Origin: Rhodospirillales bacterium
GTDB lineage: Bacteria; Pseudomonadota; Alphaproteobacteria; Rhodospirillales; Magnetospirillaceae
Assembly (NCBI GenBank): GCA_019455065.1
Contig: JACFNC010000007.1
Span: 62,001-126,000 of the forward strand
Reading direction: 5' to 3'
DNA length: 64,000 nucleotides
Position 1 is the stretch's first letter. Each line of letters starts with the position of its first letter. Positions 1-7,824 of the stretch are shown piece by piece. The notes below the pieces were generated by a model. The model made no database searches. It was not told the DNA's origin and saw only the letters and a program-made list of their open reading frames with translations. A program made the position numbers and the translations under genes.

Positions 1-477
1 CAACGATCCCTCCACATCGATCCCAACAAGTGTACGGGATGTCGGCAGTGCGAGATGGCCTGCTCGTATGAGCAGGAGGGCATCTTCAATCCGTCGAAGT
101 CCCGCATCCGCGTCTTCATGTTCGATGCCGAAGCCCGCTTCGTCCCTTACACCTGCACCCAGTGCGCCGAGGCGTGGTGCATGCTGGCCTGCCCTGTGGA
201 TGCCATCAAGGTCGACCTGAACACGGGCGCCAAGGTGGTCCACGAGAACCTGTGCGTCGGGTGCAAGGTCTGCACGATCGCCTGCCCCTTCGGCACCATC
301 AACTACATGAGCGATCGCGGCAAGGTCATGAAGTGCGACCTGTGCGGCGGTGATCCGGCCTGCGCCAAGGCGTGCCCAACGCAAGCCATCACCTATATCG
401 ACGCCGATTGGACGGGCCTCGAGCGCATGCGCGTCTGGGCCAAGAAGACCGACGCCGGCGCCACGGCCACGCATTAA
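1..477 (+). CDS. AOR-associated 4Fe-4S ferredoxin subunit (5' end cut off)
   Basis: The reading frame is open from base 1, so only a few N-terminal residues are missing. It has four ferredoxin-type cysteine clusters: CTGCRQCEMAC near the start, CTQCAEAWCMLACP, CVGCKVCTIACP and CDLCGGDPACAKACP, consistent with an electron-transfer protein carrying about four [4Fe-4S] clusters. It ends 12 bases before the aldehyde oxidoreductase gene. In the multi-subunit aldehyde oxidoreductases known from Aromatoleum, an Fe-S subunit of this kind (AorA) links the tungsten subunit to a FAD subunit, and the same three-gene order is seen here. Subunit role is inferred from that synteny. Confidence 0.85.
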   Translation, partial: QRSLHIDPNKCTGCRQCEMACSYEQEGIFNPSKSRIRVFMFDAEARFVPYTCTQCAEAWCMLACPVDAIKVDLNTGAKVVHENLCVGCKVCTIACPFGTINYMSDRGKVMKCDLCGGDPACAKACPTQAITYIDADWTGLERMRVWAKKTDAGATATH

Positions 478-489
478 GGGAGGATCGCC

Positions 490-2337
490 ATGAGTTGGGC
501 TGGAAAAGTCCTGCGCGTCAACCTCACCAACGGGACGTGCAAATCCGAGCCACTCAACATGGAGTGGGCGCAACAGTATCTGGGCCAGCGTGGCCTCGCC
601 AGCAAGTATCTGGCCGAGGAGGTGGACCCCAAGGTCGATCCGCTGTCGCCGGCCAACAAGTTGATCATGACCACGGGGCCGCTGACCGGCACCATGGCCT
701 CGACCGGCGGCCGCTATTCGGTGGTCACCAAGGGGGCGCTAACCGGGGCCATAGCCTGCTCGAACTCCGGCGGGTATTTCGGCGCCGAAATGAAGAATGC
801 CGGTTGGGACATGATCATCTTCGAGGGCCGCGCGCCGTCGCCGGTGTATCTCTACGTCGAGAACGACAAGGCGGAGATACGGTCCGCCGAGGGCATCTGG
901 GGGCAGTCCGTGTGGAAGTCCGAAGAGATGATCCGGCATTTCCACCAGGACCCGCAGCTCCGCATCGCCGTCATCGGGCGGGCCGGCGAGGAAGGTGTCA
1001 AGTTCGCCTGTGTGGTCAATGACTCGCACCGCGCCGCCGGCCGCTCGGGCGTCGGCACGGTGATGGGCTCGAAGAACCTCAAGGCGGTGGCCGTCCGCGG
1101 CACCAAGGGTGTGAAGGTCAAGGACTTCAAGGCGTTCATGGAGGCCACCAACGCCGCCAAGGCGATCCTGGCCTCCAACCCGGTGACCGGCCAGGGCCTG
1201 CCGACCTATGGCACGCAGGTCCTGATGAACGTCATCAACGAGACCGGGGCTCTGCCGACCCGCAATCACCGGGACGTGCAGTTCGAAGGCGCGAGCAAGA
1301 TCTCGGGCGAAGCCATGCACGAGAAGCGGCTGACCGACGGTAAGCCCAATCTGGTCAAGAACCAGGCCTGCTTCGGCTGCACCATTGCCTGCGGCCGGGT
1401 ATCGATGCTCGACAAGACCCATTTCAGCGTCTCCAACCGCCCCGAGTACTGGGGCGCGTCCGGCGGACTGGAATATGAGAACGCCTGGGCGCTGGGCGCG
1501 TCCACCGGCGTGTCGGACCTTGAGGCGCTGACATTCTGTGGCTTCCTGTGCAACGAGCAGGGGATGGACCCGATCACCCTCGGCACCACCATCGGGGCCG
1601 CGATGGAGATGTTCGAGCAGGGCACCATCACCGAGAAGGAGACCGGCGGCATCAAGCTCACCTTCGGCAATGCCGAGGCGCTGTGCCAGGTGGTCGAGAT
1701 GACCGGCAAGGGCGAGGGCTTCGGCCGTGAAATCGGTCTCGGCTCGAAGCGCCTGTGCGAGAAGTACGGCCATCCCGAGTTGTCGATGTCGGTCAAGGGA
1801 CAGGAATTCCCTGCCTACGACTCGCGCGGCATCCAGGGAATGGGCCTGACCTACGCCACCTCGAACCGCGGTGCCTGTCACCTGCGCAGCTACACGGTGT
1901 CATCCGAAGTGCTGGGCGTTCCGGTCAAGACGGATCCGCACGTGACGGAAGGGAAGGCCGAACTCGTCAAGGCGTTCCAGGACGCCACCGCCGCAGTCGA
2001 TTCGTCCGGCTTGTGCGTGTTCACCACCTTCGCCTGGGGCCTGCAGGACTTCGCCAGCATGCTGGATGCCGCCTGCGAAGGGGGCTGGACGATGGAGCGG
2101 CTGGCCGAGGTCGGCGAGCGGATCTGGAATCTCGAGCGGAAGTTCAACAATGCCGCCGGCTTTACGGCCGCCGACGACACCCTGCCGAAGCGGCTGCTGA
2201 CCGAGGCCGCCAAGACCGGTCCGGCCAAAGGCTTGGTCAACAAACTGGGCGAGATGCTGCCTGAGTACTACAAGATCCGGGGCTGGACCCCGGACGGCAT
2301 GCCGACCAACGAGACCCTGGCTCGTCTCGGCCTCTAG
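490..2337 (+). CDS. Aldehyde:ferredoxin oxidoreductase, catalytic subunit
   Basis: A 615-residue protein of the AOR family, which oxidises aldehydes to carboxylic acids at a bis-pyranopterin tungsten centre. The N-terminus (SWAGKVLRVNLTNG) and the GPLTGT...GGRYSVVTKG region are typical of the AOR N-terminal domain. The [4Fe-4S] ligands are visible as C294-x2-C297-x3-C301 with a fourth at about C509 (SSGLCVFTTF). The GGLEYENAWALG segment fits the pterin-contacting loop. The start has an AGGGAGG-type ribosome site (aagggaggatcgcc). Full length for the family. The Fe-S partner precedes it and a FAD oxidoreductase follows, so electrons probably go to NAD or a quinone pool as well as ferredoxin. 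Substrate range is not visible. Confidence 0.93.
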   Translation: MSWAGKVLRVNLTNGTCKSEPLNMEWAQQYLGQRGLASKYLAEEVDPKVDPLSPANKLIMTTGPLTGTMASTGGRYSVVTKGALTGAIACSNSGGYFGAEMKNAGWDMIIFEGRAPSPVYLYVENDKAEIRSAEGIWGQSVWKSEEMIRHFHQDPQLRIAVIGRAGEEGVKFACVVNDSHRAAGRSGVGTVMGSKNLKAVAVRGTKGVKVKDFKAFMEATNAAKAILASNPVTGQGLPTYGTQVLMNVINETGALPTRNHRDVQFEGASKISGEAMHEKRLTDGKPNLVKNQACFGCTIACGRVSMLDKTHFSVSNRPEYWGASGGLEYENAWALGASTGVSDLEALTFCGFLCNEQGMDPITLGTTIGAAMEMFEQGTITEKETGGIKLTFGNAEALCQVVEMTGKGEGFGREIGLGSKRLCEKYGHPELSMSVKGQEFPAYDSRGIQGMGLTYATSNRGACHLRSYTVSSEVLGVPVKTDPHVTEGKAELVKAFQDATAAVDSSGLCVFTTFAWGLQDFASMLDAACEGGWTMERLAEVGERIWNLERKFNNAAGFTAADDTLPKRLLTEAAKTGPAKGLVNKLGEMLPEYYKIRGWTPDGMPTNETLARLGL

Positions 2338-2344
2338 CGGCATC

Positions 2345-2385
2345 GGCCGCCCGCCGGGCTTTTACCGGCGGGCGGCCGGCCTTTT
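2345..2385 (+). terminator. Strong hairpin with T-run inside the AOR operon
   Basis: A 13-bp perfect inverted repeat (GGCCGCCCGCCGG, loop of 7, CCGGCGGGCGGCC) followed by ggcCTTTTTG. It looks like a Rho-independent terminator placed between the catalytic and FAD subunit genes, so it may act as an attenuator that lowers expression of the downstream genes. Confidence 0.75.
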
Positions 2386-2412
2386 TGTTCAACCTCGTTG
2401 TCGAGGTCGACC

Positions 2413-3711
2413 ATGAATTACCTGATTCTGGGGGCCGGTCCGGCCGGCGTCGTTGCCGCCGAGACCCTTCGCAATACCGATCCCGACGGCGCCATCACGC
2501 TCGTGGGCGCCGAGAACGAGCCTCCCTATTCCCGGATGGCCATTCCCTACCTGCTCACCGGCAGGATCGACGAGCGGGGAACGCATCTGCGCAAGGAACC
2601 TGGCTGGTACAAGGATCGCCGCATCGACGTAACCAGCCGACGTGCCACCGCCGTGCACCCGGGAAGCAAGACCGTCGCGTTCGCCGATGGCACCTCGGTG
2701 CCCTACGACCGGCTGCTGATCGCCACGGGCGCCCGGCCATTGCGGCCGGCCATTCCGGGCCTCGACCTGCCCGGCGTGCACACCTGCTGGACGCTGGACG
2801 ACGCCCGATACATCATGGACAAGGCGCGGCCCGGGGCCCGGGTCGTGTTGATGGGCGCCGGCTTCATCGGCTCCATCGTCCTCGAGGCATTGGCCGAGCG
2901 GGGCGTAACGCTGACCGTCGTCGAGATGGGCGATCGCATGGTGCCGCGTATGATGAACCCGACCGCCGGCGGCATGATCAAGAACTGGTGCCGCTCGAAG
3001 GGCGTCGAGGTGCTCACTTCCACCCGCATTCTCGGCATCGAGGGTAACGGCGGCCAGGCCAAGGGCGGGTTTCTCGCCTCGCTGTTCCGGAGCAAGCCGG
3101 CCAATGGCGGAGGGGCTTTGACCGTGACCCTGGACAACGGGCACAAGCTCGAGGCCGATCTGGTGGTGATCTCGGCCGGCGTTCGGCCCAACATCGAGTT
3201 CCTCGCCGACAGCGGCATCGTGATGGACGTCGGCATCCAGGTTGACGAGCACATGCGCACCAGCGCGCCCGACGTCTACGCCGCCGGTGACGTCGCCCAG
3301 GGCAAGGATGTCTCGACCGGTCACAACAACATCCACGCGATCCAGCCGACAGCCACCGAACATGGACGCGTCTCCGCCCTCAACATGGCCGGGCGGCCGG
3401 CCGCCTACAAAGGCAGCTTGCAGATGAACGTGCTCGACACCCTCGGCCTGATCTCCAGTTCCTTCGGCCTGTGGATGGGCGTCGAGGGCGGGGAGGCGGC
3501 CGAGGTGATCGACACCGACAACTACAAATATCTCCGCCTCGAATTCGCGGACGATCGGATGGTCGGCGCGACGGCAATCGGGCTTACCCAGCATGTAGGG
3601 GTGCTGCGCGGGCTGATACAGACCGGTGTGCAACTCGGCCCTTGGAAGCAGCGGCTGATGGCCGATCCCCATCGCATAATGGAGGCGTATTTGGCGCGCA
3701 CCCAGGCCTGA
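2413..3711 (+). CDS. FAD/NAD(P)-dependent oxidoreductase subunit of AOR (AorC-like)
   Basis: A 432-residue pyridine nucleotide-disulfide oxidoreductase-fold protein. The FAD-binding motif LILGAGPAGVVAAE is at the N-terminus, a second Rossmann motif VVLMGAGFIGSIV near residue 155 would bind NAD(P), and the FAD-contacting VYAAGDVAQ is near residue 295. The ATG at 2413 has a GAGG site 6 bases upstream, so I prefer it to the TTG at 2398. In the Aromatoleum enzyme the FAD subunit AorC lets the complex reduce NAD; the position here, just after the W subunit, supports the same role. A generic NADH:acceptor reductase is the alternative. Confidence 0.85.
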   Translation: MNYLILGAGPAGVVAAETLRNTDPDGAITLVGAENEPPYSRMAIPYLLTGRIDERGTHLRKEPGWYKDRRIDVTSRRATAVHPGSKTVAFADGTSVPYDRLLIATGARPLRPAIPGLDLPGVHTCWTLDDARYIMDKARPGARVVLMGAGFIGSIVLEALAERGVTLTVVEMGDRMVPRMMNPTAGGMIKNWCRSKGVEVLTSTRILGIEGNGGQAKGGFLASLFRSKPANGGGALTVTLDNGHKLEADLVVISAGVRPNIEFLADSGIVMDVGIQVDEHMRTSAPDVYAAGDVAQGKDVSTGHNNIHAIQPTATEHGRVSALNMAGRPAAYKGSLQMNVLDTLGLISSSFGLWMGVEGGEAAEVIDTDNYKYLRLEFADDRMVGATAIGLTQHVGVLRGLIQTGVQLGPWKQRLMADPHRIMEAYLARTQA

Positions 3712-3713
3712 GG

Positions 3714-3965
3714 ATGAAGATAAGGGTCAAGTTGTTCGCGATGCTGTCGTCCTATCTCCCGGATGGGGCGCAGGGGAACGAGGTCGATTACGAGGTCGAT
3801 GACGGCGCCACCCCCGGGGCCGTCATCGACCGTCTGCACATGCCCCGGGCCAGCTGTCACCTGGTGCTGATCAACGGCTTTTACACCCAGCCCAGCCAAC
3901 TCGACAGCACGCCCCTGCACGAGGGCGATGCGCTGGCCATCTGGCCGCCGATCGCGGGGGGATGA
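3714..3965 (+). CDS. MoaD/ThiS-family sulfur carrier protein
   Basis: An 83-residue ubiquitin-fold protein that begins MKIRVKLFAMLSSYLP and ends in the diglycine expected of MoaD and ThiS proteins, which is activated as a thiocarboxylate to donate sulfur to the pyranopterin. The gene starts 2 bases after the FAD subunit stop and overlaps the next gene by ATGA. MoaD-like genes often sit beside AOR-family enzymes and are thought to serve the tungsten cofactor; dedicated service to this AOR is inference. Confidence 0.85.
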   Translation: MKIRVKLFAMLSSYLPDGAQGNEVDYEVDDGATPGAVIDRLHMPRASCHLVLINGFYTQPSQLDSTPLHEGDALAIWPPIAGG

Positions 3966-4249
3966 GCACCCGCGTCGTCAAAGAGATGGGCCTGCGGCCA
4001 GACGAGTTCTTCCACTGGCTGCCAGGCGCCGCGGGCGGCATGCCCTGGCGGCGAGTGAACGGCGGCGCCGTTCTCGGCGTCGCGGGCAGGGCCGTCACCA
4101 TCAGCCTGGAGCCGCTTCCCGAGCGCAGGATCGCCAACGTAACAATGCCTGTGACCCGGGTGGTCCTCGATTTCGATGGCATGGACGCGGAGGAAACCGC
4201 CGCCTTCCTCATGCGCTTCGATCGCGCCTATCATCGCGGCGGCGGATAG
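3962..4249 (+). CDS. Small AOR-operon protein, function unknown
   Basis: A 95-residue soluble protein with no signal peptide, membrane segment or cysteines. It overlaps the MoaD-like gene in an ATGA arrangement and is therefore probably translated by coupling. The C-terminal half (ISLEPLPERRIANVTMPVTRVVLDFDGMD) reads as a beta-rich fold ending in a helix. The last-gene position in the aor operon suggests a maturation or accessory role like the small fifth gene reported with Aromatoleum aorABC, but I do not recognise a family. Confidence 0.7.
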   Translation: MSTRVVKEMGLRPDEFFHWLPGAAGGMPWRRVNGGAVLGVAGRAVTISLEPLPERRIANVTMPVTRVVLDFDGMDAEETAAFLMRFDRAYHRGGG

Positions 4250-4258
4250 GGTTCGCCC

Positions 4259-4378
4259 CTATCCGCAGAAAGCCAGCGTCGCAGCCAATCCCAGGGTTGG
4301 TCCCCGATACAGCCACGAGGCGCCCGCCAGGAGGGCGAGGAACAGCAGCAAGGTGGCGGCCCGGAGCGTCAGCGTCAT
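4259..4378 (-). CDS. 39-residue membrane protein coupled to the MFS gene
   Basis: The ATG at 4378 overlaps the stop codon of the MFS transporter (ATGA). The peptide begins MTLTLRAATLLLFLALLAGA and continues with a second hydrophobic stretch (LGLAATLAF), so it should be a one- or two-pass membrane peptide. The exact coupling, which is repeated at every junction of this operon, is the main argument that it is a real gene rather than a chance frame. Function unknown; a small partner of the transporter is possible. Confidence 0.5.
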   Translation of the reverse strand: MTLTLRAATLLLFLALLAGASWLYRGPTLGLAATLAFCG

Positions 4379-5595
4379 GCGGGCGCCCTTGCGGCATCGA
4401 GGGGCTCCTCCCTGACCGGAAGGTTGACGAGCGCGGCGAACAGGCTGAGGCCGATGGCCAAGGCCCAAGCGAAGTCATAGGATCCCAGCCGGTCGTAGAC
4501 CATACCTCCGACCCAGCCGCCGAGGAAGCCGCCGACTTGGTGGGCGAGGAAAACCACGCCGCCGAGCATCGACATGTTGGTCACCCCGAAGATTGCGGCG
4601 ATCGTCCCGTTCGTCAAAGGCACCGTGGAGAGCCACAGCAAGCCCAGGGCGGCTCCGGCCAGATACGCACTCCATTCGCTCACCGGAGCCAGCGCGAAGT
4701 CGGCGATCACCACCGCGCGCAGCAGGTACAACCCGGCCAGCAGTCGCGGCTTGCTCATGCGGCCGCCCCACAGGCCGGCATAGTAGGTGCCGGCGATGTT
4801 GACCAGCCCGATCAGCGCCAGCACCGTGGAGCCGACCTCGGCCGAAAGCCCCTGGTCGGAGAGAAAGGCGGGCAGGTGGGTGGCGATGAACACCACCTGG
4901 AAGCCGCAGACGAAGAAGCCGAGGGCAAGCAGCCGGAAGCCGCGGTGGCCGAGGGCGGCGCGTATCGCGTGTTTCGCCGATATCCCCTGCGTCGCCCCTG
5001 ATGCGAGGTCAGATCGCCGGCCGCGCTCGAACAGCGGCATGGCGAACGGAACCATGATGGCGGCGATCAGCGCCATCGCCACGAGTGCGCCCGACCACCC
5101 GAGGAAATCGATGCCGTAGAGGGCGGCGGGCAGCATGATGAATTGGCCGAACGCCGCGCCGCCCATGACGATGCCCATGGCCAGGCTGCGCCGCTCTGGC
5201 GCGGCGGCGCGGCTGACGGCGCCAAGAACCAGCGGGTAGGTCGTTCCGCTGAGCCCGATGCCGACCAGCACGCCGGCACCGAGTATGAAAACCGTCGGGC
5301 CTTCGGGCCAAGCCATGACCAGCAGCCCGGCGGCATAGAGGAAGGTGCCAGCGACGATCACCTTGCCGGCCCCGAATCGGTCGGCGAGGACGCCGGCGAA
5401 AGGTTGCGCGATGCCCCAAACCAGATTCTGCAAGGCGATGGCGAAGGCAAAAACCTCCCGGCCCCAGCCGCCGGCCATGGAGACCGGTTGGAGGAAAAGA
5501 CCGAAGGCATGGCGCAGGCCCAGCGAGATGGCGAGGATGACCGCCCCGCCGACGAGCACCGCCACGGGTCCGGACCGCATCGTTGGCGCGCTCAT
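4375..5595 (-). CDS. MFS transporter (oxalate/formate antiporter-like)
   Basis: A 406-residue major facilitator protein with about 12 membrane segments. The loop 2-3 motif GVLADRFGAGKVIV is present (the G-x3-D-R-x-G MFS signature) and a central cytoplasmic loop lies near FERGRRSDLASG. The ATG at 5595 overlaps the sigma factor stop by ATGA, so I use it instead of the upstream in-frame start at 5655. It belongs to the four-gene coupled operon with the ECF sigma factor, which suggests that export or import by this protein is part of the sigma-controlled response. Substrate unknown. Confidence 0.85.
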   Translation of the reverse strand: MSAPTMRSGPVAVLVGGAVILAISLGLRHAFGLFLQPVSMAGGWGREVFAFAIALQNLVWGIAQPFAGVLADRFGAGKVIVAGTFLYAAGLLVMAWPEGPTVFILGAGVLVGIGLSGTTYPLVLGAVSRAAAPERRSLAMGIVMGGAAFGQFIMLPAALYGIDFLGWSGALVAMALIAAIMVPFAMPLFERGRRSDLASGATQGISAKHAIRAALGHRGFRLLALGFFVCGFQVVFIATHLPAFLSDQGLSAEVGSTVLALIGLVNIAGTYYAGLWGGRMSKPRLLAGLYLLRAVVIADFALAPVSEWSAYLAGAALGLLWLSTVPLTNGTIAAIFGVTNMSMLGGVVFLAHQVGGFLGGWVGGMVYDRLGSYDFAWALAIGLSLFAALVNLPVREEPLDAARAPA

Positions 5596-6146
5596 GGCTT
5601 GCAGCCGCTCCGGGGAGAACAGGGCACGGCGTCGCGGCCAAGATCCAGTTGGCAATGCGTGCGCAGCCGTTCGCGAAGTGTTGCACGGGCGCGATGGAGC
5701 AGGACGCGTGCGTTGCCTTCCTCGATGCCCAGTATCTCCGCCACCTCCGCATGGCTTGCTTCGCCCATGTCGTGAAGGGCGAGGGCCTCGCGCTGGCGCT
5801 CGGGCAACGCCATCAGGTGCTCGACGATGCAGATGCCCATTTCCTGTCTCATCAGCGAAAGGACGAAGTCGCCGTCTTCCTCCGCCGGCAACTCGGCCAG
5901 AGCCGCCGCGTCGGCTTCGGTCTCGGTACGGGTGGCGGGGCGGCGGTAGTGGTCGCGGAGCACGTTGAGGGCGATCGCCGACAGCCAGGTTGCGGGCCGT
6001 GAGCGGCCGGAGAAGCCGGCCGCCGCCGTGATCGCCCGCAACAGGGTTTCCTGCACGATGTCCTCGGCAAGGGCCTCGTTGCCGACGATCCGCAGAACGA
6101 ACCGCCGCAATCCGGCGCGCAGGGCGGCGAAGTCGACGGCGCTCAT
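5592..6146 (-). CDS. ECF-type RNA polymerase sigma factor
   Basis: A 184-residue sigma-70 family protein with the two ECF domains. Region 2 is seen in GNEALAEDIVQETLLRAI and ATWLSAIALNVLRDHYRR, region 4 in LPERQREALALHDMGEASHA and AEILGIEEGNARVLLHRAR (a helix-turn-helix). The C-terminal tail is unusual in carrying two cysteines, CQLDLGRDAVPC, which could bind metal or form a disulfide. The ATG at 6146 overlaps the stop of the preceding small gene (ATGA), which fixes the start. No anti-sigma factor of a familiar type is adjacent; the small upstream gene is the only candidate. Confidence 0.9.
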   Translation of the reverse strand: MSAVDFAALRAGLRRFVLRIVGNEALAEDIVQETLLRAITAAAGFSGRSRPATWLSAIALNVLRDHYRRPATRTETEADAAALAELPAEEDGDFVLSLMRQEMGICIVEHLMALPERQREALALHDMGEASHAEVAEILGIEEGNARVLLHRARATLRERLRTHCQLDLGRDAVPCSPRSGCKP

Positions 6147-6331
6147 CGGACGATCTCGGCGCATGACCGCGCCAGCGGCGACCGTGGAATGGCTCTGTGC
6201 CCTTCGCACATGCTCTGCTCGCACCAGTCCCTCGCGAGCCGGTCGGGTTGGAACGTTGCCACCTCCATGGTGCAAGGGCGTCTTGAGACCACCGTTTCCT
6301 TTTCTTCCTTCGAACCCACCGTCTCCTCCAT
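6143..6331 (-). CDS. Small Cys/His-containing protein upstream of the ECF sigma factor
   Basis: A 62-residue frame (MEETVGSKEEKETVV...) whose stop overlaps the sigma-factor start codon by ATGA. Its C-terminal part contains CEQSMCEGH and a further cysteine, a possible metal-binding or redox motif. The start is uncertain: in-frame ATG codons lie at 6331 and 6268 and neither has a strong ribosome site. The gene order, small protein then ECF sigma with a 4-base overlap, resembles sigma/anti-sigma pairs, but the sequence does not match NepR or zinc-finger anti-sigma proteins that I know. Regulator role is inference. Confidence 0.45.
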   Translation of the reverse strand: MEETVGSKEEKETVVSRRPCTMEVATFQPDRLARDWCEQSMCEGHRAIPRSPLARSCAEIVR

Positions 6332-6362
6332 CCTGGGCGCGGGGAACACCCCGGTCCCGCAT

Positions 6363-6391
6363 TGGACGGACGAGCGGACGAAAACGTTACA
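6363..6391 (-). promoter_or_regulatory. Candidate ECF-type promoter
   Basis: On the minus strand TGTAACG (bases 6391-6385) is followed, 17 bases after the AAC, by CGTCC. AAC in the -35 box and CGTC in the -10 box are typical of ECF promoters. It lies about 32 bases before the ATG at 6331, so the sigma factor may drive its own operon. Confidence 0.35.
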
Positions 6392-6471
6392 ACCCCTCTC
6401 TGTCGCCGACCATCCCCAGTTCACCGGCGTGCGTGGTATCCTGCCAATTCGGCATCTGCTATGACGTGCTC

Positions 6472-6966
6472 ATGAAGGTCTTCGGCATCGCGGGGTGGAG
6501 CGGCAGCGGCAAAACCACGCTCATCGTCAGGCTGCTGGCGGAGCTTCGCGGGCGGGGGCTCAGCGTATCGACCATCAAGCACACGCATCACCTTTTCCAG
6601 ATCGACGCGAGCGACCACGAGAGTCGCGCGTTCCGCGATTGCGGAGCCTACGAGGCGATGGTCGTGTCGCCGCGCGGGTGGGCGCTGATCCACGAGTTGC
6701 GCGATGAGCAGGAACCCGATCTTCGGGCGATGATCGACACGCTGGCCGAAGTTGACCTGCTTCTCGTCGAGGGGTTCAAGTTCCACCCTCACGACAAGCT
6801 CGAGATCTATCGTGCGGCCGTCGGCAAGCCCCTGCTGTGCGTCAGCGATCCGCATGTCGTCGCCGTGGCCAGCGATGGGGCGGTCCCCGACGCGCGGGTG
6901 CCGGTCTTCCATCTGGACGACGTTGCCGGCATCGCCGATTTCATCCGACGGCATACCGGATTGTGA
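6472..6966 (+). CDS. mobB: Molybdopterin-guanine dinucleotide biosynthesis protein MobB
   Basis: A 164-residue P-loop GTPase with the Walker A motif GWSGSGKTTL at residues 8-17, the MobB-typical STIKHTHHLFQID segment, and LLLVEGFKF as the Walker B region. MobB binds GTP and assists guanylylation of molybdopterin for the bis-MGD cofactor. Length matches the family. It stands alone on the plus strand; the molybdoenzyme at 50.8-53.4 kb is a likely client. Confidence 0.92.
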   Translation: MKVFGIAGWSGSGKTTLIVRLLAELRGRGLSVSTIKHTHHLFQIDASDHESRAFRDCGAYEAMVVSPRGWALIHELRDEQEPDLRAMIDTLAEVDLLLVEGFKFHPHDKLEIYRAAVGKPLLCVSDPHVVAVASDGAVPDARVPVFHLDDVAGIADFIRRHTGL

Positions 6967-6975
6967 GCCGTCCGA

Positions 6976-7752
6976 CTACCTGGGCACGCTTGCCGCAAGG
7001 TTGTTGGGATCGAGGCCGAGAGCCGAGGCGGTGACCGGGTTCAACACGCCGCTCGCCTCGAGACCGCGACTCTGCTGGAAACGCGCCACCGCCTCCTGGG
7101 TGTTGGGTCCCCAGATGCCATCCACGCCGCCGTCATAGAACCCGAGGCTGCGCAGCCGCCGCTGTATGCTCGCGACCACCTCCGGCTCCAGGGCATCGGC
7201 GGTGCCCATACCCTCCGGCGCGGCCGCGGCAGTCCTGAACTCGGCTGGATCGAGGCCCATCTCGGCCAATGTTGCACCGGTCACCTCGCCGATGTTCAAG
7301 CCGCGCTCGCGCTGGAAGCGTTCCAAAGCCACCTGGGTCTCCGGCCCCCATACCCCGTCCGCGGACCCGTCGTAGAAACCGAGTTGCCGCAAGCGGTTCT
7401 GCACGGCGCGCACGTCGGTTTCGTCCGACAGCCGCACGGCGGCCGGCGCCGACTCGATGCCCCGCAAGGTTGCCTCGTCGAGGCGCGCCGTGACGGGAAG
7501 TCCCTGGCTCCGCTGGAAACGGGCCACCGCGTCGCGGGTCTCCGGACCCCACAACCCGTCTACGGCGCCGTCATAGAAGCCAAGCCGTTGCAGGCGCTCC
7601 TGGGCGTCGCGCACCTCGGCCGAGGGCTGCGGTGCCGCGGGCAGGACGGTCGGCGGGGCAGAGGCCGCGGCAGGCGCGGCCGGCGCCGAAGTGCGGGTGT
7701 CGGCGCATGCGGCGAGAATCACGCTGGCGGCCAAGAGGAAAATGGGCTTCAT
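6976..7752 (-). CDS. Lipoprotein with three peptidoglycan-binding domains
   Basis: A 258-residue protein with a lipoprotein signal (MKPIFLLAASVILAAC, lipobox LAAC) and an Ala/Pro-rich linker. Three PG_binding_1 repeats follow, each carrying LGFYDG-x2-DG-x-WGP-x-T and an RFQ-x-S/E-x-GL helix, at roughly residues 49-98, 112-158 and 187-240. It should be anchored in a membrane and hold cell-wall glycan; no catalytic domain is fused. It converges on mobB with only 9 bases between the two stop codons. Confidence 0.88.
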   Translation of the reverse strand: MKPIFLLAASVILAACADTRTSAPAAPAAASAPPTVLPAAPQPSAEVRDAQERLQRLGFYDGAVDGLWGPETRDAVARFQRSQGLPVTARLDEATLRGIESAPAAVRLSDETDVRAVQNRLRQLGFYDGSADGVWGPETQVALERFQRERGLNIGEVTGATLAEMGLDPAEFRTAAAAPEGMGTADALEPEVVASIQRRLRSLGFYDGGVDGIWGPNTQEAVARFQQSRGLEASGVLNPVTASALGLDPNNLAASVPR

Positions 7753-7824
7753 GGCGGGCGGTCCTTCATCAGGTCACACGCCATAAACGCCTAAAACACG
7801 GGGATTGTTTCGCGGCGGATCCTC

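Noticed and set aside
739-1881. 380-residue open frame antisense to the AOR gene
   Set aside because: Shadow frame; no domain and no ribosome site.
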